A DNA stretch of 64,000 nt, from positions 55,506,066 through 55,570,065 of the forward strand of contig NC_084589.1 of the NCBI RefSeq assembly GCF_033807715.1. Direction: 5' to 3'. Below, one piece after another: positions 12,428-22,768 of the stretch. Below the pieces are notes generated by a model. It ran no database searches. It was not told where the DNA came from and saw nothing but the letters and a program-made list of their open reading frames with translations. Each line of letters begins with the position of its first letter. Positions within the stretch are counted from its first letter, which is position 1. The translations under genes were made by a program, and so were the position numbers. The stretch comes from Cololabis saira (Eukaryota > Chordata > Actinopteri > Beloniformes > Belonidae).

Positions 12428-15400
12428 CTCATCTGTGCCGGATTTTTTCCTTCTCTCCTCCGGAATCGAAGGTGTTTTAAGCATGCAACAACCTCGTACT
12501 CCCCCATCAAGTGAAGGTCGAGTGAGGGCCTCTCGTCCGGAGGGGGGTTGGGAAGGTCCCCGCACCGACTGGGGTCGAACGAACCCGGTGGCTTCAGAAA
12601 CGCCTCGCTGTTCTTTTGGGTGAGTTTTGGAAAGAAAACGGCCGAAATAAGGTGCGCGCTAACGTCTCCTCTCTGCCTATTCTGCTGATGTTGCCGGTGG
12701 TCCAAGTATTTGGAACCGGGGAGGGCTGGTCCAGCCAGGGTTTGAGGACCTTGGGCTGTTTGTTACTGACCTAGGAGTTAGTGATCGAAGGGCCAGATTT
12801 TGTCTGGGGGCGTCGTAGAATGCCTATCAATTCTAGTGGAAGAAGGAATTTTGTTTGTTACTGACCTAGGAGTTAGTGATCGAGGGCCCACGCGAAAAGG
12901 GGGGCCGGACTGTCTAGGGGTGGCGAGGAGAGCCGGTGAGGTGTCCGGTGGAAACGCAGAGGCCGGCTGTACTGTGAGGTCTGCAGAACACGTGAGCACC
13001 TGAATACTAAATACACATACACACAAGAACCTTGTTTTTCATTTAATAGGTCTGGATTTTATGTTTAATGTCAAAAGGGAAGGGAAATCAGCACTTGTCT
13101 GTTTAAGATTAGGTTATGATTTAAGATTATAACGTAATTTATTAATAGACGTTGGAATTGAGTATTGTGTCAGGTGAGGTTATTCATGACGTGTGGGTAC
13201 ACACCCCAATGCTGTTGTAGCTGCTTTCCCGTGATTGGTATCGTCTCAGACGTGGTTATTGATAAATAAAAAACTTCAAGTTACGTGAAGACAATTGTAA
13301 AATTAAATAAGTATCGGTAATTTTACTCATGCCGAACTGTTAGAGAGTTAGAGGCTTCATTATAATACTTTCAGCTGTTAGAACAATGTTGCAGGGGCTG
13401 GTTTATACTTTTTGTTTATTCTACAGCAGGAAAACTCTTGCATCACATGCCAGACTGGTACGCCTCATTCCCGGTTAATTAAAAATGAGGTACAAATAAG
13501 ATGAGGTGATATAAATGGACTAGAAGTGAAATGGATTCGACCTGAATTCACACACTATTTTCTGTCAGGTTCCGGTAGAACGTTTTAGTTTTATTTATTT
13601 TTTGCTCGGCATTCCAGTCCATCCTAACAGTCAATTTTGTTTGCTGTTGTTTTGATGGTAAAATTTTGTTTGCTGTTGTTTTGATGGTAAAATGTTACAC
13701 TGTTGTTTTGATGGTAAAATGTTACACTGTTGTTTTGATGGTAAAATGTTACACTGTTGTTTTGATGGTAAAATGTTACACTGTTGTTTTGATGGTAAAA
13801 TGTTACACTGTTGTTTTGATGGTAAAATGTTACACGTTTGTTTTGATGGTAAAATGTTACACGTTTGTTTTGATGGTAAACTGTTACACGTTTGTTTTGA
13901 TGGTAATATGTTATACGTTCACTCGTGTGGGGTCGGCTCGACCGGGGGTCAAGAGACCTGGTGACCAGCAGGAGTCTGGGAGACCCGGTGACCAGCAAGG
14001 AGGAGGGGTAGCTGATGTAAGAGACACTCCTCTCGATGGATCTAGTGGAATGGGAATTTTTGTTTGCCTGTTTTGGCTAATGGTTCTCCTGTCCAATGTT
14101 TTTGTCTAGTGTTCATGACTGGAACTGTTTATTGAATTGGGATTCCTGTAAATGCATTAAAGTGGGTTTGAGTCCCGCTGAGGGGTTGAGTTGAAGGTCA
14201 GGGACCTTCGGGGGTCTGGGACCCCCCCCTTTTTTAGCTAGGGATTTAAATTGCCAGATAAACTTGGATGTTGATGGCGTGGCTTCGTGAAGATACTATG
14301 TTGACATGAGCCTGAAAAACATAAACAGAGATGTTGAGATTGTGAACCCCCTCATGTATGTGAAATTCAGCATTAACTGCTGATGCGCCTGCGCTCTGTG
14401 TGTGCGTGTGTAAACGCGTGGGTGTGTGTGGGTGTGTAAGCTCCGTGTCGCTTGTCTGACTGCGCGTTCACGCAGGGAGCGTTCACGTGAGGCTGCGTGG
14501 ATGGGAGAGAGATGTTGTCTCGTTTTCCTTTCTGTTGACATTTTTTTTTTTTTTTTGTTAAATGGATACAAGTAAAATAGTTTTTTACTCGTTCTTTTCC
14601 CTGTGTGGGGAATTGATGATGTGGAATTGTCAGAATTGGGTTGATTTACTGTTCGAATGGTTGCAGGTTACTTTTGTGATACTGTATTTGAACCGGATTG
14701 TGGGTCAAGGACGTATAAGGCCTTTGAGTAGCCCATTTTTTAAAATACTTAAAATAAAGATATTTTTGGCCATTTTCCAAACATTTGAAATGTAGTGTAC
14801 ACGTACATGTATGTGAAAGCTTCAAACAAAGGTATTTTAGTGTTTTTAAACCTACATCTATAGGGCAACGACCCTGGTTTTTGTTGTATGGAAATTGGAT
14901 TCTTGCCGTTGAGCTGTGTATGATTGTGAAAAGCATGTTACATATCAATCATTTTCCTTATTTTGTCTGTCGTAAAGTCACATACTGTTGATTGACGGTT
15001 TCGTCAGGAGTGGGTTTCGTCCCGTAAAATGAGTGCCCTGTGTTTTTTTTTTTGGATATGGGTCAATGACAAATAAGGCTTCCGCAGAAGGTATTTTTAA
15101 AAGAACTCTGTTGTATCTACAATATTTTAAGATTATTGCATTCCAGTGGCCAGGTATTTAGTATCTTTAGCGTCCAATTTTACATTTAAAGACGGAATAA
15201 TAATTATACAAATATACAAATGAATGCATTTAATACGATATCTATTCACATCATAGTTGTCAACCATTCGTTCACTTCCACCTATTATTTATTGGTTTAA
15301 ATGAATGTTTTATGTGGTCGCACCACCTGACATCAGTTGTACCACCTGACTTTTACAGCTAATTTTAAATTAGACGGGCTTCTACTTGGACACCTGTATT

Positions 15401-15815
15401 GGCTACCTTGGCTGTCAAGTTCATACATATCATTTTTAAATAGAATAGAGAGTTTTATGATAAAATCACATTTTCCTGGTTTTACATTGGTTGTACCATT
15501 TGACATTTTGGGGGTTTGAGATGCCAAAATGTAAAGTAACATATATTATCTGAATGTACCTGGAAGGTATTCAAACTAAATGGGTTTTATAGAATAAAGT
15601 GATATATGTCATAAATTGATTAACATTATTTTAAAGGGAAATAATGCACCCGGACACCAAAATATGCATGCCATGTCGTTGACCCATATAGTGTTCATGA
15701 GCCTACTGTCATTGGCTCTGAGGGGCAGTTTGGAAGTGCTTATTGCAGTATGTTGTTGTTATCTTGGTTGCGAGTGAGTCCTGAGACGAGTGCGTTAAAG
15801 CTTCTCTGGACCTGT
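12428..15815 (+). other. ERV leader and region where gag/pro/RT would be expected; no ORF recognised
   Basis: About 3.4 kb with no retroviral motif. A ~25-bp segment (TTACTGACCTAGGAGTTAGT and on) occurs twice, at about 12764 and 12859. A minisatellite lies at 13630-13915. From about 14240 onward the DNA is AT-rich and resembles ordinary intergenic fish DNA. The main coding part of the provirus appears to have been replaced or lost. Confidence 0.6.
13630..13915 (+). repeat. 27-bp minisatellite carried inside the ERV
   Basis: About ten tandem units built on TGTTGTTTTGATGGTAAAAT plus GTTACAC. The first two units differ (AAAATTTTGTTTGC) and the last ones carry ACGTTTG instead of ACTGTTG. The unit is a multiple of three, so several frames stay open; these are not genes. 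Confidence 0.9.
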
Positions 15816-15818
15816 TGA

Positions 15819-16460
15819 CCCATTTTGGCTGAACAGGGGCATCAACCCCTGTCCGAACTGCAGTTTGTTGCCACAAGGGTTGCGTTTCTGGGTCATGTCA
15901 TTTCGGGGGAGGGCAGATCCCTCTCACCTGGCAGGATTAAGGCCATTCAAAAGGAGAAACGCCAGAACTGGTCATTAAGAAACAAATTATGTAAATTCTG
16001 GGCTCCACGAGGTATTGTCGACAGTGGGTCTCGCATTATGCGGAAATTGAGGCACCATTGGCAGCAATTGCCCATGGAGAAGGCCTACAAACATCAGACC
16101 CTGGTACCTGGACTGATGAGGCTGACGACGCCTTCACTGACCTGAAACTGACGTTACAGACGCCTCCACTACCTGGACTGCCTGACTGTTCACGACTTTT
16201 CGTCCAGACTGTGGACGGAAAGGGGGGTTACATGACTTCAAGTGCTACAGCAAGTTCTTAACCCTTACCCTTTTGCCAACAGCGGATGATGGAGAACCAC
16301 TCGCAACGCTAACATCCATTTGTTCCCCAAGACCTGAATTTGAGTGATGTTGCAATTGACAATGCTGACTTTGATCTTTTTGTTGTTGGTTCTGCTTCCA
16401 GGGCTCCTGCTACGTGAGTTAACATTGCAGGTTTTGCTTTTGGGGCTTTTGTCCCCGATA
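15819..16460 (+). pseudogene. pol: ERV pol remnant: RT end and RNase H start
   Basis: Remnant of reverse transcriptase, the enzyme that copies retroviral RNA to DNA. In the first frame FLGHVISGEG and LSPGRIKAIQ mark the RT thumb/connection region of ERV pol. About 16035-16260 (another frame) carries WTDEADDAFTDLK and GLPDCSR, the RT-RNase H connection. A third frame at about 16365-16420 shows DFDLFVVGSASRAPAT, the start of RNase H, where Val stands at the place of the usual catalytic Asp (FVDGS in the family). Frameshifts and a TGA/TAG separate the pieces. The fingers, palm and YXDD motif are absent. Confidence 0.8.
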
Positions 16461-16929
16461 CGTTTTTTTTATTTTTTCCACAGGTAGACCCATAGCGCAT
16501 CACGTGGATACAATGTTCCTGCCTACACAAATTGCTGTGTGTAAATGTGATGATCACACTAACAATCTGATTTTGTCTCTCAATGAAATGTTCAAGCTGA
16601 CGCAGCTGCAAAAGAAACTGCGTCCAAACAACCTTTGTCTCTCAAAATATGATCTGTCTCCCTGCTACTTCCGTCCTCGGCTGTGACCTCGGTTGAGATT
16701 GGTGAATTGTAACTAAGGGCTTTGCACACTGAAATATGGTCCTGGGAGGATGCGGACTGCAGGGTAATTAACAGGGTGTGAATGGGGCCCGACGGCCGGC
16801 CATGTCTCCCCAAGAATTTTTTCCCTCACTTTGCTTAATTGACACACGGTTTCATGTGTCAAGGGGTGGGGGATGGTGAGTGAAATACGCAATAGGAGTG
16901 AATATGAAGACACAACTCGCCCCCACCAG

Positions 16930-17660
16930 ACAGACATTTCAACATTTGCAGATGGATTTCATTGAACTTACACCCAGTGAAGGCAAAAAGTTTGTTTTTG
17001 GTTATCATTTGCATGTTTTCTAAATGGATTGAAGCTTTTCCCACAACAAGACAGGACTCCGCCGCAGTGGCCAAGGCTTTGATGCACCTGATAATTCCCA
17101 GGGATTCCCGGGGGATTCTGGCGAAAAATCAGTTCAGACAATGGCGCTCCATTTGTGAGCGCGGCACTGAAACAGGTCGGTGAGTACATGGGCATGGATA
17201 TAAGACAACATTGCTCCTACCACCCAGCTTAATGTGGTGCTAATGTGGCGCGCCAGAGAAGCAAAAAATGGCCTGAGCCCCTTTGAAATCCTGTTTCAAG
17301 AGACCTTTAAACAGGGATTGGGCCCGTTTAAGAGGCAGCAGCAAGAGACTGTCCTTTGTGAAGACGAAATGTTACGATATTGTGCAACCTTGTCGTCTGT
17401 TTTGTCTGATATTAACAAGCAGGTTAAGGCGGCCCTCCCCAAACTGGCAGAGACGAAACTCCATGACCTCGGAGTGGAGACTACATCGTGGTGAAAGACT
17501 TCAGACGTAAACACTGGAAAGCTCGGAGGTGGAACAGACCGTTCCAAGTGCTTCTGGTGACGGAGACAGCAGTCGAGGTTGCAGAGGGACGTACCACGTG
17601 GATCCACGCCAGCCACTGCCGCCGGGTTCCTGATCCACGCGCACGCCATGCACCTGATCG
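16930..17660 (+). pseudogene. pol: ERV pol remnant: integrase
   Basis: Fragments of retroviral integrase in several frames. LQMDFIEL (about 16947) holds the first catalytic Asp. SKWIEAFPTTRQDSAAVAKA follows after a shift, then SDNGAPF (about 17132) holds the second Asp, running on to YHPA near 17225. Immediately after this the sequence jumps to a C-terminal segment (AREAKNGLSPFEILF, about 17250), so the stretch with the catalytic Glu is deleted. A further frame carries VVKDFRRKHWKARRW and PFQVLLV (about 17490-17550), the SH3-like C-terminal DNA-binding part. It cannot encode an active enzyme. Confidence 0.8.
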
Positions 17661-17711
17661 AGAGGCCACAGCCGATGGCATCCCCTTAGGCAGTTCGGAT
17701 GCGGCCTAAGG

Positions 17712-18257
17712 GTGGCGACCAGCGTCCTGCTGGTCGTCTCCTTAGGGGTGAGGTTGCTTCTGCTGCTGTTGGAGAGCCTGCACGATCACACGTCACAGAC
17801 CAAATGCACAACAATCTCACCTCCCCCAGACCACGATTCTGAGGCGGCACTTGCCCCTCATTGGCTGGTGAGAAGGGCTGCTGTTTACACGAACAACACG
17901 ACCAACACGGCGTTGCAGCTACAGGACAACATATGGTTCCGTACCATGACCACTGTGACGAGGCAGCTGACCAACGAGATCGATGTGACACATGTTGTCG
18001 GACACCTGAATGAATTGTTGCATTTGCAGAGGAGGTCCTGGTTTTCCATTTCAGGGTGGAAAACTGCACTGTTCAACCTCTTTGCCCCTGAACTGACTAT
18101 TCTTTTGGGTTTGTGTGTTTTTCTGTATTTTATTGTGCCATGGGTGAAGAAACGAGTAGCTTCTGCCATTCCCACCGCACCTCGACGGTTTGCCCAGGAG
18201 ATGGACCACAATGATGAGTGGGTTCCTCCTTCCATGGAGGATCCAGGGCTACTTTAA
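17712..18257 (+). pseudogene. env: ERV env remnant, internally deleted
   Basis: An open frame of 181 codons that opens with GTG. The first ~25 residues are hydrophobic (VLLVVSLGVRLLLLLLE), like a signal peptide. Residues about 130-150 are a strong membrane segment (LTILLGLCVFLYFIVPWV) followed by a basic cytoplasmic tail. The length is far below a normal retroviral envelope. The surface subunit, a furin-type cleavage site and a fusion peptide are not visible, so the two ends appear joined by a large deletion. I infer an envelope remnant from position (after integrase, before the polypurine tract) and topology. Confidence 0.65.
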
Positions 18258-18445
18258 TTTATATTCTGCATTAATCCTTCCTCAGGTTGATGATGTTTTT
18301 TTTCATTTATGCTGTTTTGAACTGATTATGAGCTGTTATGTCCTGTTGACAGGTTGTGAGGGAATCAAGCATTAGCCCCGTGGTACGGTGGGTTAAAACA
18401 TGGAGGGTTTTGCCAGGACATGTGGAGAATTTTGTCATTTTTTTG

Positions 18446-18490
<45 letters not shown>

Positions 18491-18919
18491 TTACATGTTA
18501 TCTCCTTTTATCCTTGAACTGCATAGTCACACAGTGCCTTTATTTTTTCTCTTCTCCTTTTCCCTTCATGGACTATTGTGCTGAATGTGATTTGTTTTGG
18601 TATTGTTTGAAGTAGATTAGTTTATATTCCATGATGGGTTTTTTCCCCTACGGGGGTTTTTTCCTTCCTTATCTATGATAGGGTAGCTAGACAGTTTGAG
18701 TCTTTTGACTCTCCCCTTTGTCTAGTGGGGGGAGAGGTTTTGGCTCTTCTGTACCCGTGACCTAAGATCCTCTGTCGGGGTTTCTGTAACTCCCGCGTTG
18801 GAGAATGGGTGTGCTAGCGTTTGGCTGGTGCGAGACAGAGCATAAAGGTCACGGGATAGGTTATTGCAAAATTTCCTATTTTATTATGGTTTAGCATAAA
18901 AATGCTAAAAGGGGTGGAA
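18258..18919 (+). other. ERV 3' untranslated region with (ATT)n run and polypurine tract
   Basis: No ORF with known motifs. A (TTA)n microsatellite lies at about 18445-18493. The polypurine tract AAAAGGGGTGGAA at 18907-18919 abuts the 3' LTR and would prime plus-strand synthesis. Confidence 0.75.
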
Positions 18920-19226
18920 TGTAATGGAAAATTTTGGTATAACACTGTCTGTTGCCTGTTTTCATTCCTATGCTGAGGTCATGTTCCTTTGACACAGAGC
19001 CTGGCACGGTTGCCAGGGTGATGGGTGATGTTTTGTCTATTCCAGGTCCAGAGTATAAAATAACCTGTCCCTAATCTTCTTCAGCTCACTCAGGACTGTC
19101 GGTTCATGTGACCGGTTGGACTGTGTGGCTCCGTTCAATTGAATGTTTGTCCTCTTTCCATTAAATCTTCGAAAGACAGCTGAAATGTCCTGACATTCTT
19201 TTTGAACAACAATTTTTGCCACCACA
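18920..19226 (+). repeat. 3' LTR of the endogenous retrovirus
   Basis: 307 bp, TG..CA ends, identical to the 5' LTR by eye except one G-to-A change at about 19185. It is followed directly by TTAA and then CACAAAG, the continuation of the interrupted satellite unit. Confidence 0.93.
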
Positions 19227-19888
19227 TTAACACAAAGTTACATGGATATTCTGCTGTTAACACAAAGTAACATGGATATTCTGCTCCGTTAACACAAAGT
19301 TACATGGATATTCTGCTGTTAACACAAAGTAACATGGATATTCTGCTGTTAACACAAAGTAACATGGATATTCTGCTGTTAACACAAAGTAACATGGATA
19401 TTCTGCTGTTAACACAAAGTTACATGGATATTCTGCTGTTAACACAAAGTTACATGGATATTCTGCTCCGTTAACACAAAGTTACATGGATATTCTGCTG
19501 TTAACACAAAGTAACATGGATATTCTGCTCCGTTAACACAAAGTTACATGGATATTCTGCTCCGTTAACACAAAGTTACATGGATATTCTGCTGTTAACA
19601 CAAAGTAACATGGATATTCTGCTGTTAACACAAAGTTACATGGATATTCTGCTGTTAACACAAAGTAACATGGATATTCTGCTGTTAACACAAAGTAACA
19701 TGGATATTCTGCTGTTAACACAAAGTTACATGGATATTCTGCTGTTAACACAAAGTAACATGGATATTCTGCTGTTAACACAAAGTAACATGGATATTCT
19801 GCTGTTAACACAAAGTTACATGGATATTCTGTTAACACAAAGTTACATGGATATTCTGCTGTTAACACAAAGTTACATGGATATTCTG
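19227..19888. repeat. ~30-bp satellite array, second block
   Basis: About 22 more units of the same satellite, in phase with the block left of the provirus once the insertion and one TTAA are removed. It ends at the L2 insertion point. Confidence 0.95.
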
Positions 19889-19944
19889 GATATGGATAAA
19901 TCAACCTATCCCTAAGCTTAGGATATGTACCACAGGTTTTCAAA

Positions 19945-21389
19945 GTGGCAGTAATTAAACCTTTACTTAAAAAACCTTCCCTTGACCCAGACACCTTAGC
20001 TAATTATAGGCCAATTTCTAACCTTCCATTTGTATCTAAAATTCTGGAAAAGGCAGTTTCAAGCCAGTTATGTGACTATTTGTATAGAAATGATCTGTTT
20101 GAAGTCTTTCAGTCAGGGTTCAGAATGCATCATAGCACAGAGACAGCACTGGTTCGAGTTACGAATGACCTTCTTATGGCCTCAGATAAGGGATTAGTGT
20201 CCATACTGGTTTTACTGGACCTCAGATAAGGGATTAGTGTTTATACTGGTTCTACTGGACCTCGGATAAGGGATTAGTATCCATACTGGTTCTACTGGAC
20301 CTCAGTGCTGCTTTTGACACTGTTGACCATGGCATTTTACTGCACAGGTTAGAGCATGTTGTTGGGATTAAAGGGACAGCTCTACGTTGGTTTAAATCAT
20401 ATCTATCTGACAGGTTCCAGTTTGTTCATGTACATGAGGTTTCTTCGGAACAGTCAAGGGTCTGTTATGGTGTTCCGCAGGGTTCAGTGCTAGGGCCAGT
20501 CTTGTTCAGTTTATACATGCAGCCGTTGGGAAGTATAATCCAGAATCACGGCATACACTTTCATTGTTATGCTGATGATACGCAGCTCTACTTGTCTATG
20601 AAGCCGGATGAAACAGAACCGTTAGTTAAACTTCAGGCATGTCTTAGGGACATCAAGGACTGGATGTCCAGAAATTTCTTGCTTCTAAATTCAGATAAAA
20701 CAGAGGTTATCATTCTTGGTCCAGAGCATCTTAGGAAGGGATTAGATGGTGTTGCGATGGCTTCCAGTGCAACTGTGAGAAACCTTGGTGTTGTTTTCGA
20801 TCAGGATTTGTCGTTTAAACCATATGTTAATCAGGTTTGTAAAATAGCGTTTTTCCATCTCCGTAATATTGCAAAAATTAGGAAAATCCTCTCGCAGAGT
20901 GATGCAGAAAAACTAGTTCATGCGTTTGTATCTTCTAGACTGGATTACTGTAATGTGTTGTTAGCAGGATGTCCAAGTAATTTGCTGAATAGGCTCCAGC
21001 TGATCCAAAATGCAGCAGCACGAGTACTGACAGGAATTCGCAGGAGAGACCACGTCTCTCCAGTGTTAGCGTCGCTCCATTGGCTACCTGTAAAATTCAG
21101 AATTCAATTTAAAATTTTATTACTTGCATATAAAGCCCAAAACGGCTTAGCTCCGCAGTATTTACAAGATTTGATAGTGCCTTATGTTCCTGGCCGAGCT
21201 CTCCGCTCCCAGGGTGCAGGTTTACTCGTAGTTCCTAGAGTATCTAAATGTAGATTTGGAGGGCGGGCGTTCTGCTATCAGGCACCATTACTTTGGAACC
21301 AACTTCCAATCTGGGTTAAGGAGGCTGACACCACCTCCACCTTTAAAACTAAACTTAAAACCTTTCTGTTTAGTAAAGCTTATAGTTAG
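19945..21389 (+). pseudogene. L2-like LINE reverse transcriptase (truncated, interrupted)
   Basis: Reverse transcriptase for target-primed insertion. The first part (19945-20229) has [20 protein letters not shown] and [18 protein letters not shown]. The second (20487-21389) has the catalytic YADDTQLYLS, then KTEVIILGPE, LIQNAAARVLTG and the C-terminal FKTKLKTFLFSKAYS. Between them, 20164-20300 holds three tandem copies of a ~44-bp coding segment (CTCAGATAAGGGATTAGT..), which breaks the frame just before the LDLSAAFDTVDH-type motif at about 20295. The 44-bp period is not a multiple of three. The element is inactive. Confidence 0.85.
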
Positions 21390-21849
21390 TGTTAAGTAAA
21401 CCTCTAGCTGGTGTTGGTAAATCTCTAGGTAGTGTAAACTCTAGTGTGTTAGAGTCAGTAGTCATAGTTGCAGCTATAGAACAAGACTATAATAGTTAGT
21501 CTCAAATATAGCTTGGTGGTAGATATGCTGCTATAGGCTTATGCTGCAGGGGGGCACCGACATGATCCGCTGGGCGGTGCCTCTCACCCTTCTTCTCCTC
21601 TCCTTTTCCCTGCCTCTCTTCTCCATTACCATTTTTATTTATTATAAATATCTCATAGCTATCATTTTTGTCCATTGTTCCTGTAGTTTCTTGTGCCGGC
21701 CCCCCTTTTTTCTCTTTTGTGTATGTTTGCAGGCCGGAGCCTCAGGAGCTGCGTTCTGGCCTGTGTTCCCGGCCCTCCCCCCCCTCTGGTCATCCCATTG
21801 CTTCTTCCACCTGCCTACGTGGATGTCTGCTGTTGCTGCTTCCGCCTGC

Positions 21850-22095
21850 CTGCACCCCCCCCCCCCCTCTGGTCATCCCGCTGCTGCTTCCACATGACTG
21901 TTGTGTGCTGCTGATGCCCCCCCCCCCTCTGGTCATCCCGCTACTGCTTCCACATGACTGTTGTGTGCTGCTGACGCCCCCCCCCCCTCTGGTCATCCCG
22001 CTGCTGCTTCCACATGACTGTTGTGTGCTGCTGACGCCCCCCCCCCCCCACCTCTGGTCATCCCGCTGCTGCTTCCACCTGCCTGCTGTGTGCTG
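21850..22095 (+). repeat. ~60-bp minisatellite in the LINE 3' UTR
   Basis: Four tandem units of C-run, TCTGGTCATCCCGCTGCTGC, TTCCACATGACTGTTGTGTG. The poly-C runs differ in length (8-11). Proline/leucine-rich open frames here are artefacts of the repeat. Confidence 0.9.
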
Positions 22096-22401
22096 TCGAC
22101 GTCCCTGACTCCCCCAGTCTGGCCTTCGGCAGGAGGGTCCCCCCTTATGAGCCTGGTCCTGCTCAAGGTTTCTTCCCTCCTAAAGGGGAGTTTTTCCTTG
22201 CCACTGTTTGGCTTAAGGCTTTTCTCCCACTAAGGGAGTTTTTACCTGCCATTGTTTATATAATAATTGCTCGGGGGTTTATGTTTATGTTTATGTTTAT
22301 GTTTATGTTTATGTTCATGTTCTGGATCTCTGGAAAGCGTCTAGAGACAACATCTGTTGTATTAGACGCTATATGAATAAAATTGAATTGAATTGAATTG
22401 A

Positions 22402-22768
22402 ATTCTGCTGTTAACACAAAGTTACATGGATATTCTGCTCCGTTAACACAAAGTAACATGGATATTCTGCTGTTAACACAAAGTAACATGGATATTCTGT
22501 TAACACAAAGTAACATGGATATTCTGTTAACACAAAGTTACATGGATATTCTGCTGCTCCGTTAACACAAAGTAACATGGATATTCTGCTGTTAACACAA
22601 AGTAACATGGATATTCTGCTGTTAACACAAAGTTACATGGATATTCTGCTCCGTTAACACAAAGTTACATGGATATTCTGCTGTTAACACAAAGTTACAT
22701 GGATATTCTGCTGTTAACACAAAGTAACATGGATATTCTGCTGTTAACACAAAGTTACATGGATATTC
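22402..22768. repeat. ~30-bp satellite array, third block
   Basis: About twelve units with the same variants as the main block. It ends ..ATGGATATTC before unique DNA (AGAAGTGGTTCAAGC). Confidence 0.95.

Larger units (their letters stand above)
12100..19226 (+). mobile_element. Endogenous retrovirus (defective provirus) with paired LTRs
   Basis: A complete provirus-like insertion inside the satellite. LTRs lie at 12100-12406 and 18920-19226, both 307 bp with TG..CA ends; I noticed one difference (G at about 12365, A at 19185). The 4-bp target duplication TTAA is at 12096-12099 and 19227-19230. A primer site complementary to a tRNA-Arg 3' end (TGGCGACCACGAAGGGAC, 12410-12427) follows the 5' LTR. 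A polypurine tract (AAAAGGGGTGGAA, 18907-18919) precedes the 3' LTR. The 4-bp TSD and this layout fit gamma/epsilon-type retroviruses. The interior holds only remnants of pol and a shortened env. No gag or protease was recognised, so it must have moved, if at all, with proteins from another copy. Confidence 0.93.
19889..22401 (+). mobile_element. L2/Maui-like LINE, 5'-truncated, inserted in the satellite
   Basis: A non-LTR retrotransposon with reverse transcriptase motifs, a GC-rich 3' UTR and a (TTGAA)n-type 3' tail (GAATTGAATTGAATTGAATT, ending 22401). The duplication ATTCTG flanks it at 19883-19888 and 22402-22407. It lacks the endonuclease and the start of RT, as is usual for 5'-truncated LINE copies. 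The 3' UTR ends with the ATTAGACGC..ATGAATAAA block common to fish L2 copies. Confidence 0.85.

Noticed and set aside
12217..12705. 162-codon minus-strand ORF across the ERV 5' LTR
   Set aside because: Antisense to the LTR and leader, no known domain; part of it reappears in the 3' LTR as expected for a repeat.
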